Positions 35,950 to 50,000 of a stretch of DNA of 64,000 bases are shown here, one piece after another. The DNA lies in contig JAPYMA010002647.1 in assembly GCA_035041965.1 (NCBI GenBank), positions 1-64,000 of the forward strand, in the 5' to 3' direction. A program made the position numbers and the translations under genes. The notes beneath the pieces were generated by a model. That model did no database searches, was not told the DNA's origin, and was given only the letters and a program-made list of their open reading frames with translations. Origin of the DNA: Anisakis pegreffii (Eukaryota > Nematoda > Chromadorea > Rhabditida > Anisakidae). How positions within the stretch are numbered: position 1 is the stretch's first letter; every line of letters starts with the position of its first letter.

Positions 35950-38057
35950 TCAGTGACACCTAGACATACTAATGCTATTCGTCATCGAAATGCCTCCTCA
36001 CAATTCAATCATAAAATCCACTTTTGAATGTCCCTACTGAAAAAGTAAGCTTTCTAAGTTCATAGGAATTCTGAGCATAAGACCTTGCCATGAAGTAAAC
36101 CTGAGTTAACTGGGTAAAACAATGAAGGAATACGATGGATAAGCCCATAAACACAGGAGGACCGGGAGTGGACTTAGATGTGACTTGTGAATTGGCTTTT
36201 TGAACTTTTTACAAGGAGGAGAGCTGTTAACCCTATCTATTCTCTTGTCTGCGACAGATATGTATGACCAATTATTGTTAACACTGTTAATAAATTAAAT
36301 ATGAACAATGGATGAATAGTAATAGTCTTCTGTTGTCACATCACAAATTATACTCGAGATTATTATTATTTATTTTATTTCAAACATCGTTTCTCAATGA
36401 TCCAAATACAAAACAAAACATTATAAAATACAACAAATCGGAAACAATCCACGAAAACAATTATGAAAGATTTTTAAAAATACGAAGAATAAAGCGACAT
36501 TACTTTTCGTTGAAATATTGTATTATAACCACCAAACAAATTCGGTTGATGAATATTACAGTAAGTAATTACCAATTTCCATATTGATTGGAACATGAAA
36601 CAACAGTCAATAACAAAAATAATTTCGATTTACATTGTGCAATGAACGATGGATGGATGGATGGCATTATTGAATGTGACAAAACAATTCGACGATCGTA
36701 TTGATGAAGTTTTTGCTCGTAAAACACATCCACTCGCAACTCAAATAGCAGACTGCAACCGCGGAGAGAGATAAACCTGTGCGATGGTGACTTGAAAGCA
36801 TTGCTTACATTAATTTCATTTCAGTTAGTTTTCACTTAATTCTAGGTTATATCAAGATTTACACTGAAATTTAAACGTTTCTATTCACTGCTGACGAATC
36901 TTTTTTATTCATCTCATCCTCATCTGGCGCACATCTCATCAGATTAACTCCCCCCCGCTCACCCCCTTATTCGTTGAGACAGACAATTCTCGCTCCATTC
37001 CTATGGGGATGTGGTCAGTGCTGGTCTCAATTTTGACCTTATAATCTGCAATCCTGATCCCATCAAGAATTCTATTGAACTTAACCAATCTGATCCAGTT
37101 AGCAGTATTCAATAACGATCGATGAAGGGAATCAACAAATTTTTACAAGTTTTTGCATACGACGAGTCCAGAAGAACACTTACATCAGCGAACACGAACG
37201 AATACAACTAGCAACACATCTGCAAGTGAGAACAAATCAAAACAAACTGCAAATCGCCAAATAAACGCAAAAACATCTTTCGGAGAGGTAAACCAAGCAG
37301 CGTATACAATGAACAAACAAACAAATGCGATATTCAAATGTAACTTGCCAATGATTTCAAATACATAAATAATAACGGCTATATATAATGTCATATCATA
37401 TATATCACATTAAATTTCTGCTATTCAGAAAGTCGCGATAATTTGCGCGCAACCAACCAACTTGAACAAACAATCAATGTATCATATAAATGCAGCCAGC
37501 CATCGGCTATCGAAATTCGATCAAAACAGAAAACAATTTTAGCGTAACAAAACAACAACAACAACTAATCAGAGAAAAATTAAAATACCCGCTTACAAAA
37601 ATATGTTTAGTAAGAATCTGAATGTGGAAATGGATGGGTGAATCCAAAATTATATTCATGTTAAAAACTGATTCCGAATTACATTGATTCGGATGAGAAA
37701 TGATGAATATGCGAAAACCAACAATCAATCACACACTTCACAATGAAAATAAAGTGATGCATGCTCAAACAATGCTACAATGTCATCAAACAATAACAAC
37801 CACATTAAAAATAATAACAGCACTGATAATAAAGCGCAAAGTTGCTGATTCAATTTAACATCAATTTACACGTTACAATGAGAATGCAATCTTGTAAGAG
37901 CAATAAACAAAAAAATATTACACAGTTATGAGTGAATTAACTAATCATAAGTTAAAAATGCAAAAATACCGCAGATTTGAAGTGAATTTCAATAAATTAT
38001 GATCAGACTGATGAGCACCGAACAACTGAATAAAACTAGCGCAAACAACGCTCACTG
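35950..38057. other. Intergenic between convergent genes
   Basis: It lies between the 3' ends of the cysteine-rich gene (+) and the plexin gene (-). AATAAA at 36,289-36,294 is on the plus strand. A GATG tetranucleotide run lies near 36,648-36,665. Only short AT-rich open frames are present; I see no gene. Confidence 0.6.
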
Positions 38058-41000
38058 CTAGACACGATCCTCCCTCGGCCTTCCCGCATAAGTATTCATA
38101 TGATTTATATAAGAACCACCCCGAGCGCCCGCACCAAGTGTACTCGTTGCAGTACCATTGCTGTACTGATCAGCACCCATGCATTCCATTGTCGTTAGCA
38201 TCTCTTGCATTTTCTGTGGCAGTTTCTGTTGAACCGCAACCTGATTCATCTCCAACTCCTCACGAATACCATCTCGATATTGCTCGAGATATCTGAAACA
38301 ATTTGTAAGTTGCAAACACCTATCCCTTCATTCATTTCATCAGTTCGGTGCAGTTGTTGACTGGAAATAAATCGGTATAAAAGAAGAATTGTATGATTCA
38401 AATCTTTATTTATATGTTGTGTTTAAGACGATTTCTTATGTTTCATTAATTACTGTTAGAAATTATAACATCGTTCCTGATTCTCGTTAATGTATAAGGT
38501 TTAATTATTATTTGTATTTCGATTCAACAATATAACAACAACCCAACTAGACTGGTGCAAAGCGATTTCACTCATCAGTAGCCGTTAAGCAATTTGTATG
38601 AAACTATTGGAAACTTCATAAAATTCGATCAACTTTAATCTTTCATAATTAAATTATGGCAATTTTCATGTACAAATGTAAGAATTTGAAATACAAGCAA
38701 GTTGGAAAAGATATGAAATCAAATTGAAAAATCAATCTAAACAGGCGACACAGGCAACAGAATGAAACATACTTGTATAATTCGTTAAGCGCACTGAAAA
38801 CATGGAATCCATCCGGTGAATGCGATCGCGACTCTTCAGCTAACAGCGCATTCATGTCTTGATCACTTATTGTCGGCATTTCGCGAATCTCATTATAATA
38901 ACTGAAATTCACACTCTCATTCGAAGGGTATGAATTCGGAGAGATCTGATGAAAATCGATCCAAAATTGGGTGTATTTGATGAGATAATCAAAGCTTATG
39001 GTCGATGCCGTAAGTAAATAGAAGAACGCAAGAGAAACTAACTTATCAACCCATTCACGATACATGTAAATGTCTTTCGCGAATAACAATTTACTGCTCG
39101 GTGAATCTTTCGTGAGAGGATGATCCTGAGTTGAGCAAGCATCCATCAGTGTTTGTGCTACTACTGACAAACATCCTTCGACCTGAACGAACATCAACAT
39201 TACTATCAAATCAAAATCTAATTGAATATTTGTTTACTTCAATCCATCGATTAGAGTGAGTATCCGACATGAACAAATAATGCGGATTGTAACTGAAGAA
39301 AATCCCATACTGATCATATGGATTTTCTTCCCTATTCGTGGATCGACCGCAAAACGGTAGAATTCAAAATAAAAAGAAATCCTTTTGAATAATAGTAGTG
39401 CTCAATTGGGAGAGTAAGAATGCAAATTCGCGATGAAAATCTGCTCAGTTCTGCGCAAAGAATCATTGTAATAGTGCGATAGAATCGAATGAAACCAATG
39501 AACAATACATTCGAAAGGAAACAAAATGGAAACATCAAATCGAAACAAAATAAAGCAGAACAAAACAAGCAAGCGTAAACCTTTGTTGGTTTCTGGATAT
39601 CGAAAACAAAATGTGGATTCTTGATGAGATTCACCCAGAATCGTAACGGTAACGAATTGCTCTTCCATGCATGCACCACTTCGTCGTCTTCAATTCCATG
39701 CTCTTGTGCCTTAAAAGAAATTTTCTCATAATGCAAACTGATAATTTCATCCTCAAGAATGATTCTCAAAAGAATTTTTCTCAACAAATTCTCATTTCAC
39801 ACTCATTATCGCTCACGTTCAAAAACTAATATGTACAATATACAATTGCAAATTCTCACTGCTTTGTAATATTTGCTAAAAAACGCACCTGTTGATCCAT
39901 AAAATCGAACATATACTTGATATATGATGGGAATGAATTAATATTACCCGTTGTTGAGAATATCACCTCAAGGAGATCCTTTATAAACTTCTGCAGTGTA
40001 CCCTTCATCGTTAATAACCTAAATTTTTGTTGACAATCGTTTATTGCCATTAATTCAATTAAATACAAATGCATAGTCAACCATTCACGCTTATCACAAA
40101 TAATGCTCCACATTCTGCAATCTCATACGAAAACTAAATTTACTCTATAGTACTGCTCCAAACCATGAAATAAACGAAGAAGTACGATAAACAAGAGAAT
40201 GAATACAAATGCAAAAAGCCTTCATTCACCTTGTGAGGTATATCTCAGTGACCATTTTCTCTTGATGATCCGATGGTCCATGCTCTGATGGTTTAACCAA
40301 ATGATAATACTTATATTGCGAATCTATATCTGCAGAGAACACTCAAATTAAGCAATGACCACATTACGGCACATAAGAACGAGAGCTTCGGAAGAAACTG
40401 TCACAAACAAATCTCAAGGGAATAAATATGTATTGGCATAAAGTAGCAGTGAAACTGATTGGGTTTTTTAGTGAAATTGTTTATTCTTTTAGGCGCTTTC
40501 GATAGCATCAATATGGAAACTAATAATTTTTCGAATGTAATTGAAATTTCAAATGAATGTAAATCATTAAGGAAATGACTGAACTATTTATTTTTCAATC
40601 CCATATTAAACGAATAAGTAAATATGCACAAGTAAACAAGACAAATTAAGGAACGAAACATAAATGAAACGAATAAGAATGATGTTGCTAACTTGATAGC
40701 AAACCTTTACTTTGCGAATTCGAATTATTGCCACCGATACCCCCTCCGAAAGGACCACGAGCAAACGTCGGACTTTGTTTCGACAAAGAAAACGTTGATC
40801 GCTCACTTTTCTCGCTCAACAGTGATAAATTGTACAACGACGCTTGTCGTGGAATCAACGCTAACGTTGCGTTATTCAGCACCTAAATTTTCATTATTCA
40901 TTTACTGATCAGAATCATAAATCGCATTGAACAGATGATATAATCAAATGACAAATTCAGCTTCGTGTGAATAAAACCTTTTATTGCCCATCCCATGACT

Positions 41001-44000
41001 ATGAGCTCATTCAGTGTGAAAAGAAGTACTCGAATGTTAAAACAAATAGCTAAGAAGAGGGAAGATTTTCAGCGCTGGATGGTCGATATAGGAAAACGTA
41101 GCAGAGGACTCTAAACGGGATAAACGAAAAGGAACCATAAAAGAAAAGAAACTGAATCGTTGCTGACTACATCAGCTGTACACTACAATACACAATAAGA
41201 AATGAATACTGAACGTGACGAATGCAAACCAAAAAAACAACCTTGTAATGTGCAAGAGTGTTCAGTTTCTTCCAACCGCCCGCTTCCATCTTCGAAGTGC
41301 TATCGATATCTTGCAATATTATACGAGGACACGTCGATCGCAACTCCAAATCCAAATCATTTGCCGATGGACGATCTGAGAATGGTGTCGTGCGATACTT
41401 CGCATCCAGACACTTTTCTTTCACCTAATAATACCGATTATTATTATTATTATTATCGTCATCATTACACTAACACAATTCGTACCAATTACAGCGATCT
41501 CAGTCAATATTCCTAATATATTATGTTCCAGTTAACAAAAGAAATAATAAGAATGAACCTGAGTGATAGTATCACAGTCGAGTACCCTCACCGGATATTC
41601 ACAAATACCCGCTGCATAATTATCAGCCGTTATGAAGACAATCAGTTCGTGGAAATCGAATGAGGACCGTAATAATTTCTCCTCACTTAAGGAGTACCTC
41701 GCTTCGAGAGTCACCGCATCTTGCGGTCCTTTCTCAACTTGTTGCTTTATGGACCAATACAATTCGTACAATTTTTGACCAGCATGTTCCTTAATCAATA
41801 GTTATTAATTGATTGATTGACTTGATCTTGATCGTGTTTGGATTCATTGACGGACTTTTTATGATACCGAGACAGAATCAATAGCAGTCAACGGAAAGGA
41901 AAATAAGTCAATGATAAACTGATTGCAAAAATTGGTCAGTCGTCCGGTTGATTTCAAAACGAAATAAAATACTTCATGGGGACAAGGCTGATGATCAGAT
42001 CCTGAATAAAATGAAAACAGCAACAATTAATAAGTAGAAAACAAAGGAAAAGATGACATACAATTAAGTATCGATGCATCAAGAACGTATACCACGCGGC
42101 TAACATTCGTTCAGCAACACTTTCTGAACGTCGAAATAGGATTTTCGGTTGAAATTTCTTCTCAACAGTTCGATCGATCAGCTCTTTCAAAAGTTGTTTC
42201 AGTATGTCCGTGCAATATTCCATTTTACCCTGAATTCAGCACAAATTTACACTCAAATCCAAATCATTAAATACGCTAACCACAACAAAACTATAGCAAA
42301 TACGATTAGTTCCCAATAGATTCATGCCCAAGTAACTCCGAATAGGTGCACGACAAATGTGCATCAATAAATATCAAAAAAAAAAACTCCATCACATTCA
42401 CTGTACATAAAAATGACTCAGTGTACATTAAAATGGCCGAATGTGCACGAAATACAAGCAAACTTCACGGCATTAAACTGATATTATTCCCTCCCTCATT
42501 TGAACATTACGCTAAAATGCTCATGACTGAAATCGTGCCGTTATATCGAATGTCTTCTTCACAAAACGTGACTGATTCTATCGCAAACAACTAATAAAGT
42601 AATAATAATGAACGATGACAGAAAAGTGAATCAAGAAATCAACGACAGCACGAATATGAAACTAACCATAAGAACAACCATAAGCAAAGAGCCCACATTG
42701 ACACGATCTTTGCCCAAAAAATATTTGTTATTTTCCATTGCACGAACAAACGACAACAAGAACTGCTTCGTGAACAGAAGACTGTTGAAGGCCCGTAAAC
42801 CGGCCTCTATCGACATCGCTCGTTGACTGTCCACTTCAAGATTTCTCAATACTGGATGATTGACGTAATTATTCGGAAATAATACCTGAAAAATGAAACA
42901 CGATTAATGTCAACACAAATCAACGTAATCCACCTCACCGAACTTCTCTTCAAATCCAAAAAAATCTACTGAAATGAATAACAATCAACGATAATTAATC
43001 GAGAATGAAATCACATAACAAAATATCGCAATAATAACGATCACGATAATTCATATCGCAAATAATACGAAGAATAATATAATACAACAATAATAGTAAC
43101 TCTTATTCTCATATTAAAATAACAAAACAGTATAGCAACTGATAAAAAGAATAATTGAAATAATAATAACATTATTATTTTTCCTGTAGAAGAATATCAA
43201 TAACAATAATAAAACATACCCGTGCAGTATAGTCCTTATATGAAAGAAATGGGATGAATGAAACGCCGAGTGGTAATTCAGCAGCTAAAGCATTCATAGA
43301 GGTTTGCAGTTCGGCGAAAGCCTCCTTGCACTCACTCGCCACTTTCATTTCGATTTGGTCGATCTGATTGCGCAAATGCTTCATCTCGCGCATATGCGAC
43401 GTGCTCTTACGCCTGAAATTATTCATAACTTCGATTTTGCTGTTTTGCTCGTGCAAATTCCATATCAACATCCTCCAATCGCAACAATATCAGATTCAAT
43501 TTTAAGCGCGCATCACTGATTAACAATGCACATTTCTGATAATCATCTTCATGAAACTATCAAGTATTCCAACAATGCGGATTTAAGAAAAACGACAAAG
43601 TTTCAAAGAGAATAAAGTAGAAAAGTAACTGACCGATAGAATACGAGAAGCAGAATGAATGCGACAATAACTCCAAGGATAGCAACTGATATGGCGATGA
43701 GCACCTGGGGTGATATATCTGATTCTTTTGAATTATATACCAATTCACCAACATCATAACTGGAACGGTACATTCATCGATGAGTTCTCTATTTTTTTTT
43801 GAAAGACAAGCAACTTCGGTCGAGCCAAATACTCATGGACGAAAACGAAATCACACCGACTAACTCAATTCTCTCTTATTTTCACAGAAAATCAAGTGGG
43901 ACACCGTTTAACCAATCGAAATCCCAACAAATTTCAGTTAAATAAAATTCTTTCAAATAATTCCTTAAGCACTGGTCAAATAATGAAGATGAATTTCAAA

Positions 44001-47000
44001 TTAGTGCTCACAATACACCAAATCTTATGTATTTATGTGATTGCAACATTGACATCACACGTAATTATATTCATTGTATTCATATTAAACACATCGGATC
44101 GAGGTTATTTTAACAAAACGTGTGTCGATAATGAAGAAATTCTAAAAAAGTTGGTGGAATCAAATCAAAAGTTTGAATTCGAAGAATCTTATCAAAAACA
44201 AAAATCTAAGCAGGAATAAAGTACTTACTTCATGCCACCAATTTTGACAATAACACGTGGTTTATCGTTGTATTGCACTTGATTGGATATCGTAGGATCG
44301 GGTGGTAGACAAGTGAGAGCACGATTCGCTAACGCCGTCAGATTGCACAGCTCATCACCGATCTTCACTTGAACATCTCGTTCACTTGCGGCCGCATCCA
44401 GGTATTTACCATTTATGGTCAAATAATCCCCAGAACGATACGAACGACCGTCGACGAAACGCTCAACGATTGGGTCCGGGAAAACTTCCATGCGATTGAA
44501 ACCACTTAGCTGAGAGATATTGCTGTAAGTTAGTATCATTAATATCACTCTATTCATTCTTATTCCAGCTAACACAAAAATAATCACAAATCTATAAAAA
44601 CATTACACATCTACGTACAAAATCTAATGGCCAACGTTTACAGTATGAATGAATTGTGATAAAGAACAAAATTTAGAAACATAATAATGAAACATCGCAT
44701 ACCCAGGACGTACACCATCCATTTCGAATCCATAATCAAGTAGCAAAGGGTGTTCAATTGTTGGGTGATTACGTCTGAAACGGTTACGCTAATTCACTGG
44801 GAAAACGTGCGGAAAAGTTTCGAATTATCGAATGAATATTAAAAAATTTAGTAAGCTATTCAAAGTGAGCGATTGACCTGTCATGCGGTATCATGAGATC
44901 GGGAGTGAAGCAGTGCATGAGATCGTCACGTTCAATTGTGCATTTCGGTCCTTTAACAGCACGATCCTCATCCATCACAACCATATGCGGTCGTTGAAGC
45001 AGTTTGAAACCATTCCCGTAGACATCCACTAAAATACCACCAGACGCAATAGATCTCTCGAATCGCACCTGACTTATTGTTGGTGCTTTCCTTAAAAAAA
45101 ATGAACCAATGTTTATCTGAGTACACTTCGAATAAACTCTGCTTATAACATTCACGCCACATCACCAATTTGATGTACCAATTGATCGCTGATGCAATCA
45201 ACCGAAACTCAAAAACACATCTAATTAAAACAGCCGTAAAGAATGCGATTTTTCCAATGAAACATCCCAACAAAGAGGATGGAAATACTGTCAATGGTTA
45301 GCCTCATACATGTCAACCGGTGAGTTCCTTAATTAGGAGAGAACCTAAGAATGGTACGTTTCTGATTTCACTCTATCCATAGCAACGAATTTAAACTAAA
45401 TTTGCTTATTGCTTCGCATAAGTGGATGAAAATTCGAATCAAATTAAATGAACTGACTCATATTTAAATCTAAAATTGTCATAGACTTGAGTTGAACCAT
45501 CGATCGTCAAACTGAAAGTGCCATCGGAGCCATTAAACGATGGCAATCGCCCGGTTCGACACACCAAACGATCAGCGGAACGTTCCAAAATATCACATTC
45601 CACTCGAAGTTGCGCATGGTTACTACTACCAAGAGCACCGCCACCGCCGATATCAATCGTTACGTTCACCGTCGATCCCGTATCCATATTCTCACCCCAA
45701 ATTGTCACATCTGTTCCACCGTATTTTGTACCTTAATCACAATGAACAAAAGTCACTTTTTCTGGAAATGAAATGAAACTGACATTCCGTAAAAAAACTG
45801 TTTTTGACGTGAACGATAACGATATCATCACAGCGCCTTTAAGAGGACGAAGACGGACTGACAATGAATTGTGAGGGTGGTATTATTAGCAACACAACTG
45901 AAGCGATACCTTTTAATGGTTCGATCCTGGTCACAAGTGGGTCGACGTACATGAAACTCTCATTCGATATGGCTGTGTATTTATGTTCATCTCTCAATTT
46001 GATGATTATCGGATTTCGAGCCGTCTTTTGGACTGGGCTGGCTCTGGTGCGACAAACAATTCGAGATGCAGTCTGATACAAATCCTGATCCACATCACAT
46101 CTAACATTCGCTGCTGTCACCGCACCAACCACGTCTTGATACGATCGTCCCAAATTCACACCATCGATTGTCAACTGAATTCGTATTCTTTGCCAATAAC
46201 ACCAGATAATTCAATGAAAGAAGACTAAATCTAAAGGAACCGATAAACTAGGCAATTGCATTGCGATTCTTATCGATAGTAATACAGAAATGTTTCAAAG
46301 CACCAACTCACCACTGTTCTTCCGGCTAACGGTCCTTTCTTTGGATGAAAATCTGTGATCACTGGATACGGACACAGCTGAGACCTGAAACGAAAACATC
46401 CACTAGAATCATCGTTTGAAGATCAATCGCACTGAATTACTCAAAGCAAAAGACACCAATCAAATTTTCACTAACAATAATAATAATTTAATGGCAACGA
46501 TAAAAATAACAACAATACTGCGATAAGTTTTCCACACTAACTTCCCACTGGTATGCGGCACATTCTTATACAACACCACAAAGCTGTTGTAATAAACAAA
46601 AAAGAGGTGTTGCCAACATCCGAACGAACTGCTAAATAAGACGATAGCAATTCAACGGACCTGTTCAGCCAGTCATTTGAAACATCCGTGACGCATCTTT
46701 CCTGTGATGTACACTGTCGTTCCGAGGCACACCAACCGCAGTCGAACTTCTTATCGCTCAACGCCAAGCACAGTCCACAACTGGACGCCAACAACTCACA
46801 TTTATAAATCACCACCCGAATACCCTCACTATTGTCCAGCAAATGACCACCGTGTTGGCCTTCGGTTGACCAAACCACTGAGAAATTCGCTACGGCCGTT
46901 CCATTACCCGAACCGGGTCCGTAAAAGTCGAATTTCATCACATCACAACTAAAAATTATTATTATTATTAATGTTGGTGCGACATTACTACTAGTGTTGT

Positions 47001-50000
47001 TATCACTTAAATTTATTATTATTAATATATCTCTCTAATAATTTTCTGAAAAAAAAGAGAGACATGATATTAATAATAATTACCAATCCCTCTCACTAAT
47101 CATAATTTCTAAAAAATCCGAAAACAGTACAATGAATGAACATATAAATAATAACTCACACGATCACATCGCCTTGTTTCCTGGCCAATCGTTCATGAAT
47201 ACTATGCTCAATTTTGAATTGACACTTGAAATCAGTCATAAAATCGAGCACATTCTTCGCACGCACTGATATTTGCCGTGTTTTACCGTTGGCCACATAG
47301 AATTCCAACTCATCCGCAACCATATGCGGGCAATGCGAAGGACCTTTCCTGCGTGACGGTCCTGATCTGGCCAGACCGTTGACGATGTGTTGCGCACGAC
47401 AACGATTCTCTGTGGTCGTTCCCGCAACGCACTGATCCGATTCAATACACCAGTCGCATGCAAATGCACTCTTCACACACTGAATGCACGACACAAAGCG
47501 TGAACAATCGTAAAACGTAAAGTCAGTATAGGCTAGAGGTGGACCGTCGACACTCACTGCGATCGCAAGACGAGACTTCAAACTCTGTGAATCGGCTGGT
47601 ATCTTTGGTAGCCGAGTAAGTGATGGCGTAGGACATCTGAAATTAAAAAGAGTGATGAGCAAAGAGTTGAGATCACTTAATCTGCGCGACTTAATCTGAC
47701 TTGAGTTGCAGTTTATATTACAGGAAAAGAGGGATACCAATAAAAATAAACCGATAACATTTCAATCACTTCACTATAATCATGCCATTGTGACTAGTTG
47801 TTAAAGAAACAAATCATTAAAACAAACTCAACTGACCAAGTGAAAAATCAGGGTAAAAAAGAATAATGCGCGTACTGATGCTCATATAATGTGGGTAAAC
47901 AAATCTTCAATAGGCACCACCTATACTCATTCTGAGAAAAATGCCTGCTTGGATTTTAGACAGAAGGAAATCAATGAATCGGTGAGATGAATCAATTCAA
48001 AGACATACCTCACTTTCGACTCACTAATACCGTTCTGTTCAGCGATCATAGTGACTGGTCCAGAGATATTACCGAAATCGAAGATACACGTTAATTGACC
48101 ACCAACATTTGGCATATTCTCGAGCTCAACATTCAGATACGATGCACTTGTGATTTGCATTTGATTCGGTTCCACTTTTCGGATCCTTTAATGATTCAAT
48201 TACATATGAACGATCGTTCTGTGTTAATTTAGTGCACAAATGCATTCATGATGAATAAATGGCATATTCGATTGCATCAATATTAAAACTTTATATCACT
48301 GATGCATTCATCATCGAAATATCCCTTCCTAAAATAGAATCGTTTCGAATGCATCTCAAAAAGAACAAAGTCGAAAGTTCCGAATGAATCCCAAGCATTT
48401 AGGTGCATAAGCAATCTGAACTTTGGCCTGAGCTCCACTTTAAGCTTAACTAACAATAAGTCCCAATTTCGATTTTACACAAAAGTCGAATGATGTTCTG
48501 CAGGGAAAATATTTTGAAGTGATCTACAAATTGCTACCTTTATAAATTTGGTAAAATGAAACTGAACTCAACTTACATTGGACATTTACCGGTTCGGAAA
48601 GTGAGCCAATCGTGTGGTGTTGATGGTATGGATTTGGTGCATTCCGATTCGGGTACACAACCGTTGTTCAGCACACACCAACCGCAGTACGGATCTCGAT
48701 TCGCCAGACAAGTCTCGCAGTTGTCTGCACCTCCACAATGACCAACCTTCACTTTACTTACCTGCAATAATACATCAACAGGTGAATTTGCAAACCACTA
48801 CGTGCATATTGATATGTACAATATGACCATTCATATGTTCAGGCACTTTACCTAAGAAATGCAATTGTATGAGCCTATAACTTCATATGGCTATGATATT
48901 TAAACACCCTCATATCTACCCATATCGATCAGAAATTATCAACTGCCACTAATATTATATACCAACAATATTTTGGTTTAGATTCATGGCATGCATTATG
49001 ACTGGTATAATATCACTACATGTACGGTGCTGTATTTTAATGTCTTGAAATGTTGCATTTTAGTCAGTAGTATCGTCGTTATTTTTCGGTTCCCATTAAG
49101 ACTAAATCAAGGCAGCAATGCCATATCAAGACAGATTGCGTGATGTGTGATGTGAGGGACATTTATGAGCACTCTTTTATCCATTGACAATAACATGGTG
49201 ATGAAGAGTAGTGGTTGCCTTGGGGCAATTACTCGATTTGAATCACATTTCGCTTGGAAATAATCCGATTAATGTGCACTCAACACTCATTCCCTATTCT
49301 TTTTCGCTTTTCATCAACACAGAGTTATTATTGCTGCTGTTGCTGCTATTACTGCTCTAAAATCACTTATTATGACTGCACTCTTCATTTGATAATTCAT
49401 CTCAAACTGAATCGAATCGCTCATCAATACAATATCTTAAGCATTCTTAAACATTTTTCAAGTGCAGTCCCACTTGAGAACGCTTGATACTCAAGTGATT
49501 TCTCAACTCAACAAAAACAAGTTCTTCAGTTTATAGCTGAACAGTGACATAACTAACCGAGCTTGGCGTTAACACATACACATGATCACCGGTACCGTCT
49601 AATTCCAGATCTTGTAATATCGGTTTACCACCACCAACATCAAGCGATCGGTAAATGAAGCCCGCTGTTCGGTTCTCAACAACCGCCTTAGAATATCACA
49701 CTTTATCTGGCTTGTCATACGATCAACTCATCATTACTTTGATACTACCATATATTAGAAAATCACAGAAAATAAATGAACAATCTGATGAAACAATGTT
49801 CAACATGAGATAAAATGATCATGTTTAATATCTATGCAATTTTAATTGGTACTTATAATAATAAATTACAAGCGAGTTTCTCTCAGAAGATAATTCAACA
49901 AACGATTTGATACCTATCAATCAATCAAATGATCAACTAAAATTAAATGAACCTTAAGTAGACGTCCATCGTGCGTACCAATGAAAGCGACCGTATTCGC

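Noticed and set aside
39241..39349. Extra plexin exon candidate ([18 protein letters not shown])
   Set aside because: It has GT-AG-like ends, but the flanking exons join directly in phase with exactly the family's length (QKPTK to VEGCLSVV), so it is intron.
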